DNA of 64,000 bases from VAZQ01 sp035693615 (GCA_035693615.1 DASSGH010000114.1:1-64000); one strand, 5' to 3'. Shown: positions 1 through 8,962, numbered from the stretch's first letter. Numbers and translations are program-made. Notes: generated from the sequence alone by a model not told the origin.

Positions 1-1328
1 CGCTGAACTATCGCTTCGGCGGCGGCGGGACGAACGTAAACGGCGGCTCGACCGGGCTGCCCACACCCGAGCTGGACCTGGTGAACTTTCACGGTCAAAC
101 CACGTTCGTGTGGCAAGGCTACCCGGCGATCCGATCCCCCTATGCGGGCCTCAACAGCCTGCCCGGCAGCGGGCTCGGCCGCGAAACGTTCGACACGACG
201 CTCTATGCCGGCATACGGTTGTGGCAAGGGGCCGAGCTGTGGCTCAGCCCGGAGATCGATCAAGGTTTCGGCTTCGCGGACACGCACGGCGTCGCCGGAT
301 TTCCGAGCGGCGAGTCCTACAAGCTCGGGTCATCCTATCCCTACTTCCGCATGCAGCGCGGATTCCTCCGGCAGACGATCAATCTAGGCGGCGACGTCGA
401 GAAGGTCGACGCTGATATCAGCCAATTCGCCGGGACGCGCACGGAGAACCGCCTGGTGCTGACGATCGGAAAGTTCGCGATCGTCGACATCTTCGATACC
501 AACAAATATGCCAACAGTCCGAAGACCGACTTTCTGAACTGGTCGATGATCAACGCCGGTACGTTCGACTACGCCGGCGATGGCTGGGGCTACACCTATG
601 GCTTCGCCGGCGAGTGGTACCAGGGCTCCTGGGCCGTGCGCGCGGGCATCTTCGACTTGTCGGCGACTCCCGCCGGCGGCGGCAGTGTCAACGGCGGCTC
701 CCTCGACCCGACCTTTCAGCAGTACGCGGTGGTCGCGGAAATCGAGAAGCGCTACGAGTTGTGGGGTCAGCCCGGCAAGCTCAAGGTCACCGGATTCGTC
801 AACCGCGGCCGGGCGGGACGATTCCAGGACGCCATCACGCTCGCCCAGATCACCGGTGAGCCCGCCGATATCATCGCGGTGAGAAACTATACCAGCCGCC
901 CCGGTGTCAGCATGAACCTGGAGCAGCAAATCTCGGAAACGGTCGGCGTGTTCGCCCGCGCCGGCTGGTCCGACGGCAACATCGAGCCGTGGGACTTCAC
1001 CGACATCGACCGGACGGTCTCGGGCGGCGTCTCGATCAACGGCAAGAACTGGGGCCGGCCGGACGATACCGTCGGTATCGCCGGTGTCGTCAATGGCATT
1101 AGCGGCGTGCACCAAGCGTTTCTCAACGCCGGCGGCCTGGGCATCCTCATCGGCGACGGACAGCTGCCAAATCCCGGGCTCGAGAAGATCTTCGAGGCCT
1201 ATTACAGCTACGCGCTTCCCTCCGACATGCGCGTCAGCTTCGATTACCAGTTCATCACCAACCCCGCCTACAACACCGACCGCGGTCCGGTGAACACGTT
1301 TGCGGCACGCTTCCACGCCCAGTTCTAG
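1..1328 (+). CDS. Carbohydrate-selective porin, OprB family (5' truncated by window)
   Basis: Outer-membrane beta-barrel that would let sugars or other small polar solutes cross the outer membrane. The reading frame is open from base 3 at the window edge, so the GTG at 81 is internal and the true start with its signal peptide lies outside. The visible part is about 440 residues. It carries the OprB-type stretch with HGQTTFVWQGYPA followed by SPYAGLNSL near its N-terminal end, many alternating aromatic/polar strands, and a terminal phenylalanine (FHAQF), the usual outer-membrane assembly signal. It converges with the small gene at 1428-1745. The family call is firm, the substrate is unknown. 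Confidence 0.85.
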   Translation, partial: LNYRFGGGGTNVNGGSTGLPTPELDLVNFHGQTTFVWQGYPAIRSPYAGLNSLPGSGLGRETFDTTLYAGIRLWQGAELWLSPEIDQGFGFADTHGVAGFPSGESYKLGSSYPYFRMQRGFLRQTINLGGDVEKVDADISQFAGTRTENRLVLTIGKFAIVDIFDTNKYANSPKTDFLNWSMINAGTFDYAGDGWGYTYGFAGEWYQGSWAVRAGIFDLSATPAGGGSVNGGSLDPTFQQYAVVAEIEKRYELWGQPGKLKVTGFVNRGRAGRFQDAITLAQITGEPADIIAVRNYTSRPGVSMNLEQQISETVGVFARAGWSDGNIEPWDFTDIDRTVSGGVSINGKNWGRPDDTVGIAGVVNGISGVHQAFLNAGGLGILIGDGQLPNPGLEKIFEAYYSYALPSDMRVSFDYQFITNPAYNTDRGPVNTFAARFHAQF

Positions 1329-1427
1329 AGCGCACGGCGAGGCTTGAACAGCGCGCGGGCGCATTTGACGCATGCAGGGGTCAAGAGATGCATCACGACC
1401 ATCGGCGCATTCGCCGGGACGGCGAAT

Positions 1428-1745
1428 TCAGAGTTGAGGCGCAATCCCGCTACGCGCCTCCAGATGGCCGATGAAACGCGCGAGCTTTGCGGTCACCGTG
1501 TAGCCGTCGCTGTACTTGTCCGAGTTGCACAGCGCGGTCGCTTCCTTGACCTTGCTTTCAACGGTGTTGCGATCGGGCGCGGCGAGCGCCGGCTTGAGGG
1601 GATCGATCAGCGCCACGGCCGAGGTGATTGCATCCCTGCATTGCGCGCGAAGCTCGTTGATCATCTCCTCCGGATCGCAGGCGGCGCTTGGTCCTGCCGA
1701 AAGAAACAAGATCAGGGCGGCTTGGAGTGTCAGCTGTCTGCTCAT
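1428..1745 (-). CDS. Small secreted protein of unknown function
   Basis: A 105-residue product whose first 22 or so residues form a Sec signal peptide (hydrophobic ILFLSAGPSAA, then Cys). The mature part is largely helical with three Cys residues and no motif I recognise. The ATG at 1745 is preferred over one at 1754 because GAGG sits 9 bases upstream of it. It lies 27 bases after the stop of the upstream beta-propeller gene on the same strand, so it is probably the last gene of the DUF2946/PCu(A)C/propeller transcription unit. A role in metal handling is only suggested by that context. Confidence 0.6.
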   Translation of the reverse strand: MSRQLTLQAALILFLSAGPSAACDPEEMINELRAQCRDAITSAVALIDPLKPALAAPDRNTVESKVKEATALCNSDKYSDGYTVTAKLARFIGHLEARSGIAPQL

Positions 1746-1772
1746 GTTGGTCATCCTCGTCGGTGCGAACTA

Positions 1773-3188
1773 TTATTTCTGCTCGAGCGTGGCCGGACCC
1801 GCCGGCTTTGACGGCCCGATCGCCTCAGAAAAGGTGACGACGCGGTATGGTCTGGTGACCGTCGGGATCGTGCGCACGACTTGCCGCGATCTGACGTCGA
1901 TGACCGAAACGGAGTTTTCCAAGCTGTTGGTAACCACAAGCAAGGCGCCATCGCCGGTCAGGGCGTGCTCTCGGGTATCGTTACCGGCGCCAACCGAAAT
2001 CGAGGGCAGCTGGACCGGCCTGTACGGGTCGGTCAGGTCGAACACGGCGACGAAGCGGGATTCCGCCGGCACGTTCGGCGGCCCATAGAGCGTGCCGATC
2101 TCGACGAAGACCGTTTTGCCGTCGGGCGCCGGCATCGCGTACTGCAACGCCGCGCGTTCATGCGGCGTGCCTACAATCGAGCTGCGGCAGGTCGCCTCGT
2201 AAAACACTGGCACCTGCGCGGCGACCTTTTCGGCAACGGCGTCGATCACCGCCAATTGCCCGACCTGGCAAACCGATCCGTCGGCCTTTTGATGCACTTC
2301 GCGTGGACCGCGCTGCGGCACCACCATGAAGCGCCCACCGGGTAGGTCCTTGACCGAGGCGCCGCCGGTCCCGGCCGTCTGCATCAGCTTGACCGTCGGG
2401 ACGTCGGCGTCGATGTCGAAGGCGGCGATCTGACCGGTGCCGGTCAGGAAGTGATAGACGCGGCCGGTCGCCGCCGATGTGCCGGTGCCGTGCGGCGACA
2501 GCATCAGCCCGACTTTTCCCGTCTCATCGCAGGTCTTGAGCGGGGTGGAGCCATCGTAGCCGAGATCGGCCGCCGAAAACGTCTTGACGAGCTTGATGTC
2601 GGAAGGATTCGCATAATCGAAAACCGACACGACATCCGAGCAATCGGAGATGTTGGAGACCGCCAATCGCGGCCGCTTCATCGAGAAGCCGACTTTGTGA
2701 TGGCCGATGCCCAGGCGCGTCTCGCCGAGGGGCTTCAAGAATGTCGGACTCGATTGCACCGCGTCGATCAGCAGCAACGTAGAATCCTTCGGGCGCTCGC
2801 CCTTGGGCGTGCCGCGCTCGTTGCCGTCGTTGAGAACGACGGCAAATTGCCGCTCCTCGACGGCCGGACTCAGATAGAGGTGAACGGGTCGCACGCCCCC
2901 GAGCGAAGACGAGGGCAGCCGGCCGATTTCTTTGCGACCTTTAAGGTCGATGAGGACGACTTCATTGCCGGCAGTATGGTTCGACAGCGCGATTCCGCTG
3001 CCCAGCGCGAGGAGATCGCTCGATCCCCCCGGAGCATCGAATCGCGCGAGCTCCGTGCCGTTCGCGAGATCGTACAAGGCGAGTTGATCGCGCCCCGAGA
3101 CGGCGGCGATCTGAGGGGACTCTCCGAACGCGTCGAGAGCTGACAGAGCTATGGCCGCACTCGCGGCAACTACTCGAGCGATGCGCAT
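1773..3188 (-). CDS. Secreted YncE-like beta-propeller protein
   Basis: A 471-residue protein with an N-terminal signal peptide (residues 1-22, ending near DAFGES). The body shows repeated blade-like segments: QLALYDLANGTELARF near the start, VSVFDYANPSDIKLV in the middle and NSVSVIDVRSRQVVRTI near the end. That is the pattern of YVTN/YncE-type seven-bladed propellers. The start is supported by GGAGG five bases before the ATG. Members bind ligands or act as periplasmic scaffolds rather than as enzymes with a known shared reaction. Its upstream neighbour is a PCu(A)C copper chaperone, so a periplasmic metal or redox role is plausible but unproven. Confidence 0.7.
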   Translation of the reverse strand: MRIARVVAASAAIALSALDAFGESPQIAAVSGRDQLALYDLANGTELARFDAPGGSSDLLALGSGIALSNHTAGNEVVLIDLKGRKEIGRLPSSSLGGVRPVHLYLSPAVEERQFAVVLNDGNERGTPKGERPKDSTLLLIDAVQSSPTFLKPLGETRLGIGHHKVGFSMKRPRLAVSNISDCSDVVSVFDYANPSDIKLVKTFSAADLGYDGSTPLKTCDETGKVGLMLSPHGTGTSAATGRVYHFLTGTGQIAAFDIDADVPTVKLMQTAGTGGASVKDLPGGRFMVVPQRGPREVHQKADGSVCQVGQLAVIDAVAEKVAAQVPVFYEATCRSSIVGTPHERAALQYAMPAPDGKTVFVEIGTLYGPPNVPAESRFVAVFDLTDPYRPVQLPSISVGAGNDTREHALTGDGALLVVTNSLENSVSVIDVRSRQVVRTIPTVTRPYRVVTFSEAIGPSKPAGPATLEQK

Positions 3189-3227
3189 GGCAACCTCCGC
3201 AACTGACGATCCGAGTGGAGCGCGTGA

Positions 3228-3710
3228 TTAATGCTTCATGCCGGGCATGGCGCCGGCGGGTTGTGAGCCCATCGCGCGCACATCGTAGTCGACGTTCACG
3301 CTGCCGGCCTTTTCGAAGACGAGCGTCGCCTTGACCTGGTCGCCCGCGCTGAGCGGTTTCTTCAGGCCGACAAACATGACGTGGAGCGAACCGGGCTTGA
3401 GCTCGACCGTCTCGCCGGGCTTGATTTCCAATCCGCCTTTCACCGGCCGCATTTTGGCGATGCCGTCCTCCATCTTCATCTCATGCACTTCGAATTTGGG
3501 GGCGACGTCGGACGATCCGCTGATCAGCCGATCGGGCGTCGACCCGCTGTTCTTGATCGTCATGTAGCCGGCGGCAACGCTCGACCCTTTCGGCGTGGCG
3601 CGCGACCATGGATCGGAAATCTCGAGCGAGCCGGCCTTGTACTCGCCCGCGCTCGCAGTGCTGACGGCCAACCCGACCGCCGCGATGAAGAAAAAAACGA
3701 CAGGGCGCAT
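3228..3710 (-). CDS. Periplasmic copper chaperone PCu(A)C
   Basis: A 160-residue product with a signal peptide (residues 1-21). The family delivers Cu(I) to the CuA site of cytochrome oxidase or buffers periplasmic copper. The sequence keeps the ligand pattern of the family: HEM near residue 84, a Met about 11 residues later, and HVM about 23 residues after that, in a cupredoxin-like fold. The C-terminus adds a Met/His tail (GAMPGMKH) that could supply a second copper site. I place the start at MRPVVFFF because it begins a clean signal peptide; the longer open frame upstream has no such feature. It sits between a DUF2946 gene and the propeller gene. Confidence 0.85.
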   Translation of the reverse strand: MRPVVFFFIAAVGLAVSTASAGEYKAGSLEISDPWSRATPKGSSVAAGYMTIKNSGSTPDRLISGSSDVAPKFEVHEMKMEDGIAKMRPVKGGLEIKPGETVELKPGSLHVMFVGLKKPLSAGDQVKATLVFEKAGSVNVDYDVRAMGSQPAGAMPGMKH

Positions 3711-3793
3711 TTCTAGCCTCCTGACCAAATGGAATGGTCGACCACAGATTTGACTGCGGTCGACATGCACGACGAGCGCCGTAGGCGCCCGGG

Positions 3794-4150
3794 TCAGGAT
3801 GCAATCGGAGGCGCGCGCGATGCCTGCGGCTGATGCCGCGGTTGCAATGACAGCGGTGCGGACAAGACCGCCAGACGGTCCGGCGGCCGCACAAAGAGGA
3901 TCGCCGCGAACGCCGCATCTGCAGGAAGAAGAGCCGGTGAGCCGCTGCACGCGGCGAGGCACGCATCGCAGTCGCTGCGGTGTTGCACCGGCGCGGGCTG
4001 GTGGTCTCCCGAACCATCGCTCATGCAGATGACGGCGAACGGATCGAACCCGAAATGGCCCGCGGGCGCAAAGCCCCAGAGCAGCGCTTGCAGTGCAAGC
4101 GCGTAGATCGCAATCAGCGTCGCGGATTTGCGCAACAACCGGCCCATCAT
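3794..4150 (-). CDS. DUF2946 family protein
   Basis: A 118-residue protein with an N-terminal hydrophobic segment (residues 9-30) that serves as a signal or anchor. It then has a Cys-rich block: a single Cys in AVICMSDG, then HRSDCDACLAAC near residues 58-67, and a second hydrophobic stretch before an Arg/Pro-rich tail. This layout is typical of DUF2946, small proteins found beside copper-handling genes in Proteobacteria. The CxxC-containing block could bind metal. It is 83 bases upstream of the PCu(A)C gene on the same strand, which supports a copper-linked role. The family has no established biochemical function that I can cite. Confidence 0.7.
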   Translation of the reverse strand: MMGRLLRKSATLIAIYALALQALLWGFAPAGHFGFDPFAVICMSDGSGDHQPAPVQHRSDCDACLAACSGSPALLPADAAFAAILFVRPPDRLAVLSAPLSLQPRHQPQASRAPPIAS

Positions 4151-4280
4151 GGCGATTTTACCGCTCCGGGCTGCAATGCGTCCAGAGCCGCGCGGTTCAA
4201 GGGGCGCGTTGCAAGATGGGCTGCCGGAGCGGCGCGCTGCTGGGTTGCCGTCCTGACCGGCAGCGAGGCAATCGCATCGC

Positions 4281-5084
4281 CTACCGCGAGCGAACGGCCT
4301 TGATGATGGCTTGCATGATCTTGAGCGCCTCGGCCGTGCCGTCGGCTTCGCCTTTTTCGAAATCCTGCTGCCCGCGGCCCATGGCGTTGGTCACATGGGC
4401 CAAACACAGCACCGGCGCGGCGCGTGCCCGGGCGAAGGCATAGAGCGCCGCCGCCTCCATTTCGACCGCCAGCACGCCCGCCGCGCGCGCGTGCGCGATT
4501 GCTGCCGCCGTTTCCCGGAACGGCGCGTCGGTCGTCCACGTCGCTCCGGCGAAGACGCGCAGTCCTTCGCGCGCAAGGGCCTCCATGGCACTCGCGACGA
4601 GGCGCGCATCAGCCTCGGCGAACTCCGCGGGCGCGGCATAATGGTAGCTTGTCCCCTCGTCCCTGAGCGCGCGTTCGATGACGACGAAGTAAGGCGGCAC
4701 GCCGACCGGAACGATTTGACCCGCCGAGGTGAGACTGAGCAGAAAGCGGCAGCCGCAGGCAAACAACTCTTCCGCTACCAGGACGGCGAAAGGCGCGCCG
4801 ACGGCGCACCCAATGATGCCGACGTTTTCCCCGGCCAACTCAAAGGTGTGAAGCTCGGTGTGGTAACAGGGCCAAGCCGGAAAGGGATGAGCCTTGCCAC
4901 TCGCCTTGAGGTAACGGACGACGTCGCCGTCGGGATCGAGGATGCAAACCGGCGGGACATCGAGCGCCGCCAAACCTTTCTGGCGCCGCGCTTCGCGCAG
5001 CAGCGCCATGGGATCGAAAACCGACGACTCGCGAGCGCGCTTGCGGCTGAGAATAGGGGGAAGCTCACCATCGGGTTTTGTCAT
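4281..5084 (-). CDS. Nucleoside phosphorylase (PNP/UDP phosphorylase family)
   Basis: A 267-residue cytosolic enzyme of the phosphorylase superfamily, which cleaves nucleosides with phosphate to a free base and pentose 1-phosphate. Visible signatures are the central GxxNVGIIGCAVGAPFA glycine-rich strand, the SLTSAGQI substrate-loop region, and the near-C-terminal VEMEAAALYAFA block, whose Glu contacts the ribose hydroxyls in known structures. The start at MTKPDGE gives the family's usual length; the longer open frame upstream overlaps the zinc-ribbon gene. It follows that gene by 16 bases, so they are likely co-transcribed. Base specificity (purine or uridine) is not evident. Confidence 0.8.
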   Translation of the reverse strand: MTKPDGELPPILSRKRARESSVFDPMALLREARRQKGLAALDVPPVCILDPDGDVVRYLKASGKAHPFPAWPCYHTELHTFELAGENVGIIGCAVGAPFAVLVAEELFACGCRFLLSLTSAGQIVPVGVPPYFVVIERALRDEGTSYHYAAPAEFAEADARLVASAMEALAREGLRVFAGATWTTDAPFRETAAAIAHARAAGVLAVEMEAAALYAFARARAAPVLCLAHVTNAMGRGQQDFEKGEADGTAEALKIMQAIIKAVRSR

Positions 5085-5100
5085 CGCGATTTTTTGCGGC

Positions 5101-5331
5101 TTACGAACAGCGCCGGCCCGCCTGCACTGGCGGACACGGCACCGTGCCGTAGGAACAGAACACGCAGCAGTCCCCCGGCAGCGGCTTGAGCGGCGCGCCG
5201 CAGCCCGCGCAGGTATAAAAGAATCGGCAGGCATCAATCGGCATCTGCTCAACGGATTGATGTCCACAGCGCGGGCACGTGAGTATGGATTCGATCTCAA
5301 TGTCCGCCTTTACGGGATCGTCGCCGGGCAT
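5101..5331 (-). CDS. GDCCVxC-domain zinc-ribbon protein
   Basis: A 76-residue protein with a CPRCG pair at residues 19-23, a second CAGCG pair at 41-45, and the diagnostic GDCCVFCSYG at 53-62. That matches the small GDCCVxC family, often seen near metal-resistance genes. The Cys pairs could bind zinc or another soft metal. A Cys also ends the protein region (RRCS). It starts 2 bases before the end of the upstream Yip1-like gene, indicating translational linkage, and is followed closely by the nucleoside phosphorylase. Function is unknown; the family call rests on the GDCCV motif. Confidence 0.75.
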   Translation of the reverse strand: MPGDDPVKADIEIESILTCPRCGHQSVEQMPIDACRFFYTCAGCGAPLKPLPGDCCVFCSYGTVPCPPVQAGRRCS

Positions 5332-5333
5332 GG

Positions 5334-5876
5334 CTAAATCAGCGCCAGAACGACCGCCGGAATGAGCGCGCAGGCGGTAACCGCGGCCGCGTAGGGCAGC
5401 GCCTTCTCCTGCGGTACCTTCATCAGCATGGGCAAGCCGATCCAGAGCAAATAGAAGCCGTAAAGACCCAAGATCAACAGGAAGTTCAGGCCGGGGACGA
5501 GCAGGAATATGCCGGCGAGCCAGAGCGGCGTGTGCGAATAGGCCGACAACTTGACGGCATTGGCGAAATTCTTCTCGGCGCCGAAGCGCGGCGCAAGCAG
5601 ATCGATCACCCCGGCGATGATGTAGACCATGGCGAAAGTAATGAGATAGACGACGACCGCGCGCAGGAGATTCGGCACGACCGGGGTATAGCCGCCGACA
5701 AACGACTGGCCGATGAAGTGGGCGATCTCCGGGATGGCGGCGAGGATTGCGACATAGCTGATCAACAGGTCGAACAGCGTGTCGTGCTCCTGCTCGATGA
5801 CTTTCCATTCCGTCTGGGGCGTCACCAGGATCGCCTTGATCCGGGTGACGAGCTTGCGCATGTAATTTGCCCACAT
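5334..5876 (-). CDS. Yip1-domain integral membrane protein
   Basis: A 180-residue inner-membrane protein. The N-terminus has the Yip1-type LVTPQTEWKVI segment (residues 16-27) followed by about five hydrophobic helices (about 38-58, 70-95, 115-135, 137-150, 163-180). I choose the ATG at 5876 (MWANYMRKL) because GGAGGG lies four bases upstream; an earlier in-frame ATG at 5894 lacks this. Bacterial Yip1-domain proteins have no assigned reaction. The tight linkage to the zinc-ribbon gene suggests a common transcript, starting in the long gap upstream. Confidence 0.75.
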   Translation of the reverse strand: MWANYMRKLVTRIKAILVTPQTEWKVIEQEHDTLFDLLISYVAILAAIPEIAHFIGQSFVGGYTPVVPNLLRAVVVYLITFAMVYIIAGVIDLLAPRFGAEKNFANAVKLSAYSHTPLWLAGIFLLVPGLNFLLILGLYGFYLLWIGLPMLMKVPQEKALPYAAAVTACALIPAVVLALI

Positions 5877-6240
5877 TTGTCCCTCCGAGCGGCGCATAGG
5901 GGCGCCAGTGCGTCCGGATCGTGCGTTCGCCGCGACAAAGGCCGCCGATTTGAACTCTTTTGTTGCCTGTCCTTTTCGCGGCGGCCGATGTCAAAATTTC
6001 GGTTGCCCGCCGCTGCTCGAAACAGTTGCGCATCGTCCGTTAGGACCGACCGACTTTAGCTTTTGAGCCGTGGGCACCCCCCAAAAGAGGTCCGATCATA
6101 CCATTTTCAGGAAATCTCCAGAAACTCTCCAAGGAAATCCAGGTCAACTCTACCTCCCCTTCAAGTCTTTCGCCGCGGCCGTGGCTAATCACCCCTCAGA
6201 TGCCTCCGGGCACCCGTCCGGCGGCTTGATGGAGATTCTC
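5877..6240. other. Intergenic gap, 364 bases
   Basis: The region separates two divergent transcription units and must hold their promoters. I find no convincing ORF, RNA gene or consensus -35/-10 pair. A GGCCGCC/GGCGGCC inverted pair flanks a loop of roughly 30 bases around 5950-5990, too long to be a convincing terminator. The stretch 6090-6150 is less GC-rich than its surroundings and is the best place to look for the promoter of the small plus-strand gene at 6241. Confidence 0.4.
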
Positions 6241-6411
6241 ATGCGCGAAGTCACCCGTACCCTCACTGTCGCTTTCGTGGCGGCCGCCTTGAGTCTGGCG
6301 GCGGCCATGCCTCTCGTCGCAGCGTGGCGGACGCCTGCCGAGCAACCCGCAACGCCGGTGTCGACCGACGCGCCGGGCCAACAGATCCAAGACCTTCCGT
6401 TGGTCTACTGA
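6241..6411 (+). CDS. Small secreted or membrane-anchored protein, unknown
   Basis: A 56-residue product: a hydrophobic segment at residues 8-28 (TVAFVAAALSLAAAMPLVAA) followed by a short Pro/Thr/Gln-rich tail ending in LPLVY. The start is supported by GGAG about six bases upstream; longer in-frame starts have no ribosome site. It could be an exported peptide or a single-pass membrane protein. There is no recognisable family and no clear operon partner. Confidence 0.45.
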   Translation: MREVTRTLTVAFVAAALSLAAAMPLVAAWRTPAEQPATPVSTDAPGQQIQDLPLVY

Positions 6412-6510
6412 CGCGGCAGCCACAGCCGCGTCGGCGAGACATCGCATGATAATTTTCTCGTCCAAGCTGGGGGCATGGCGACGCATCTGTCCGGCAGGGG
6501 CCAAGATATT

Positions 6511-6723
6511 ATGAACGTTGTTGAGACGGCCGCGCTTGAGGCTGCCGTCCAAACGTTGATTCGGCTACTGGAGGCCGAAGCGGAGGAGCAGAACGCTTAC
6601 ATTTTTCATTTTCCGGACGGGCGGGTCAGCCTCGAACTGGAGTGGATTGATGTCGCGTCCATCATCCGCTCCGTCATCGAAGTGTATGTCGAGCAGACCA
6701 ACGGCCACATATCTTTGCCTTAG
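6511..6723 (+). CDS. Small hypothetical protein
   Basis: A 70-residue acidic protein from the ATG at 6511 (MNVVETAALE), with AGGGG about ten bases upstream; an in-frame ATG at 6475 would add 12 residues. The sequence is mainly helical with a central FHFPDGRVSLELEW strand pair and a final helix (IDVASIIRSVIEVYVEQ). I recognise no family. It precedes the globin gene by about 120 bases on the same strand, which may or may not be functional linkage. Confidence 0.45.
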   Translation: MNVVETAALEAAVQTLIRLLEAEAEEQNAYIFHFPDGRVSLELEWIDVASIIRSVIEVYVEQTNGHISLP

Positions 6724-6841
6724 GGAACTTGGGGCGAAGCAGGATCGTCGCGATGTCGATAAAGCTTCCCAAAACCAGACTCTAGATTTTCAACTACGTA
6801 CCGGAGTTCCGGCGCACTGCTCACGAGGAAAGATTATCACG

Positions 6842-7303
6842 ATGACCCCCGACCAGAAGCGGCTCGTGCGGGACACTTGGGACCAAGTGGCTCCCATGGC
6901 CGAGGCGGCAGCCGACATGTTCTATCGCCGGCTGTTCGAGATCGATCCCGCCACACGCAAGCTGTTCCGCGCGACCGAGATGGTCGCACAACGCAAAAAG
7001 CTGCTACAGACATTGAGCTTTGCGATCAACGGGCTCGATAATCTCGATGGGCTGGCGTCGAAGGTGGAAGATCTCGGGCGCCGTCACGCCGGCTATGGCG
7101 TCACCGATGCGCAGTACGATTCCGTGGGCGCTGCGCTGTTATGGACGCTGGAGCAAGGTCTCGGCCGCGCGTGGACGCCCGCGGTCGCATCGGCGTGGAC
7201 CGAAGTCTACGCGATGCTGTCCGGTATCATGCGCAGCGCAGCAGCGCGGGCCGAGGTTGTCCCGGCAAAACGCGTGGCGCTTCGTCAGGCCCGTCCGATG
7301 TGA
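6842..7303 (+). CDS. Single-domain globin, flavohaemoglobin/Vitreoscilla type
   Basis: A 153-residue haem protein likely to bind O2 or NO. Landmarks match the bacterial single-domain globins: Tyr28 in FYRRLF (B10 position), Phe42 after the C helix (CD1), Gln50 in AQRKK (E7) and His82 in GRRHAGYGV (proximal F8). There is no reductase domain, so it depends on a separate reductase or serves as a carrier or sensor. The ATG at 6842 is preceded by GAGGAAAG with nine bases spacing; an upstream in-frame extension overlaps the preceding gene and has no globin homology. It converges with the GMC gene, leaving only 12 bases between stops. Confidence 0.85.
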   Translation: MTPDQKRLVRDTWDQVAPMAEAAADMFYRRLFEIDPATRKLFRATEMVAQRKKLLQTLSFAINGLDNLDGLASKVEDLGRRHAGYGVTDAQYDSVGAALLWTLEQGLGRAWTPAVASAWTEVYAMLSGIMRSAAARAEVVPAKRVALRQARPM

Positions 7304-7315
7304 AGCGGCCGCCAG

Positions 7316-8962
7316 TTACGCCAGCCGGTCCTGACGGATCATCGCCGCACCCTTCTCCGCGATCATCATGGTCGGCGCGTTGGTATTGCCCGAGGTAATG
7401 GTCGGCATGACCGAGGCATCGACCACGCGCACCCGCTCGAGCCCGATGACGCGCAGCCGCTCGTCGACCACCGCCATGGCATCGCTGGGGCGGCCCATCT
7501 TCGCGGTTCCGACGGGATGAAAGATGGTGGTGCCGATGTCGCCGGCGGCCTTGATCAGCGCCGCGTCGTCGTCGCCCACGCGGCTGCCCGGCAGATACTC
7601 GGCAGGCTTGTATCTCGCGAGCGCGGGCTGCGCAACGATCCTGCGAGTGAGGCGGATACAATCGGCCGCCACGCGGCGGTCTTCGTCGGTGGACAGATAG
7701 TTCGGCTTGATCGCCGGCTTGTCGGCTGCCTCGGCCGAACGCAGCCGCACGAAACCGCGGCTCGCCGGCTGCAGGTTGCACACGCTCGCCGTGAGCGCGG
7801 GAAATTCGTGCAGCGGGTCGCCGAATTTGTCGAGGGAGAGCGGCTGCACGTGGAACTGGATGTTGGCGCGTTCGCGCGTCGCATCCGAGCGCGTGAATAG
7901 CCCGAGCTGCGAGGGCGCCATGGTGAGCGGACCGCGGCGGAACAGCGCGTAGTCGAGTCCCATGCGGGCGCGGCCAAGGCGCGAGCGATAGGCTTCGTTC
8001 AGCGTCTTGGCGCCCGCGATCTTATAGATAAGCCGCAGCTGCAGATGGTCCTGCAGGTTCTCGCCGACGCCGGGCTTGTCGAACACGACCGGAATGCCGA
8101 GGCGCTTGAGCTCGTCGGCGCCGCCGACGCCTGAAAGCTTGAGGATCTGCACCGAGCCGATCGAGCCGGCCGCCAGAATCACCTCCCCGCGAGCGCGCGC
8201 GGACCGGGTTGCGCCGTTCTGGCGCCACCGCACACCGATCGCGCGCGTGCCGTCGAATTCAACCTTTTCGACGAGGCAGTTGACCTCGAGGCGCAGATTG
8301 GGGCGCTTGAGCACCGGCTTGAGAAAGGCGCGTGCCGCGGACCAGCGCCGGCCGCGCTTTTGGTTGACGTGGAAGACGCAACTGCCTTCGTTATCGCCGG
8401 TGTTGAAATCGGGAATGCGCTTGATGCCGGCCTCCTCCGCCGCCGCGCAGAACGCATCGAGGATGTCCCAGCGCACGCGCGGCGCCTCGATGCGCAGTTC
8501 GCCGCCGACCCCGTGCGCCTCGCTCTCGCCGAGAAAATGATCCTCATGCCGCCGGAAGAACGGCAGCACGTCGTCGGAACCCCAGCCGGTGAGCCCGAGC
8601 TGGCGCCAGTGATCGTAATCGGCGGCTTGGCCGCGCATGTAGATCATGGCGTTGATCGAGGAGGAGCCGCCGATCACTTTGCCGCGCGGATAGTTGAGGC
8701 TGCGGCCGTTGAGCCCTTCCTCCGGCTCGGTCTTGAACATCCAGTCCGCGCGCGGATTGCCGATGGCGAACAGATAGCCGACCGGGATGTGGAACCAGAT
8801 CCAGCTGTCGTCGCCGCCGGCTTCGAGCAGCAGGACGCGCATCGCCGGATCGGCGGAGAGACGGTTCGCCAGCAGGCAACCTGCCGAGCCGGCGCCGACG
8901 ATGATGTAGTCGTACTCACCTTCCAGCGGGGCTATCTCGGTCATGCGCTCCCAGTCAACCAT
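7316..8962 (-). CDS. GMC-family FAD-dependent alcohol/choline dehydrogenase
   Basis: A 548-residue flavoprotein, normal length for the family, that oxidises an alcohol to an aldehyde. The ADP-binding GAGSAG is at residues 23-28. The GMC signature around GKVIGGSSSINAMIYMRG follows the FAD domain. The C-terminal active site shows HPVGTAKMG (His about 482) and GNTNAPTMMIAEK (Asn about 526), the His/Asn pair of the choline-dehydrogenase branch. No signal peptide, so it is cytosolic. An alternative ATG at 8944 would remove six residues. No betaine-aldehyde dehydrogenase is adjacent, so choline specificity is not implied. Confidence 0.85.
   Translation of the reverse strand: MVDWERMTEIAPLEGEYDYIIVGAGSAGCLLANRLSADPAMRVLLLEAGGDDSWIWFHIPVGYLFAIGNPRADWMFKTEPEEGLNGRSLNYPRGKVIGGSSSINAMIYMRGQAADYDHWRQLGLTGWGSDDVLPFFRRHEDHFLGESEAHGVGGELRIEAPRVRWDILDAFCAAAEEAGIKRIPDFNTGDNEGSCVFHVNQKRGRRWSAARAFLKPVLKRPNLRLEVNCLVEKVEFDGTRAIGVRWRQNGATRSARARGEVILAAGSIGSVQILKLSGVGGADELKRLGIPVVFDKPGVGENLQDHLQLRLIYKIAGAKTLNEAYRSRLGRARMGLDYALFRRGPLTMAPSQLGLFTRSDATRERANIQFHVQPLSLDKFGDPLHEFPALTASVCNLQPASRGFVRLRSAEAADKPAIKPNYLSTDEDRRVAADCIRLTRRIVAQPALARYKPAEYLPGSRVGDDDAALIKAAGDIGTTIFHPVGTAKMGRPSDAMAVVDERLRVIGLERVRVVDASVMPTITSGNTNAPTMMIAEKGAAMIRQDRLA

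Noticed and set aside
384..1373. 329-residue open frame on the minus strand across the porin gene
   Set aside because: It is antisense to the OprB porin in the frame that high-GC codon use leaves open. No family features, no ribosome site.
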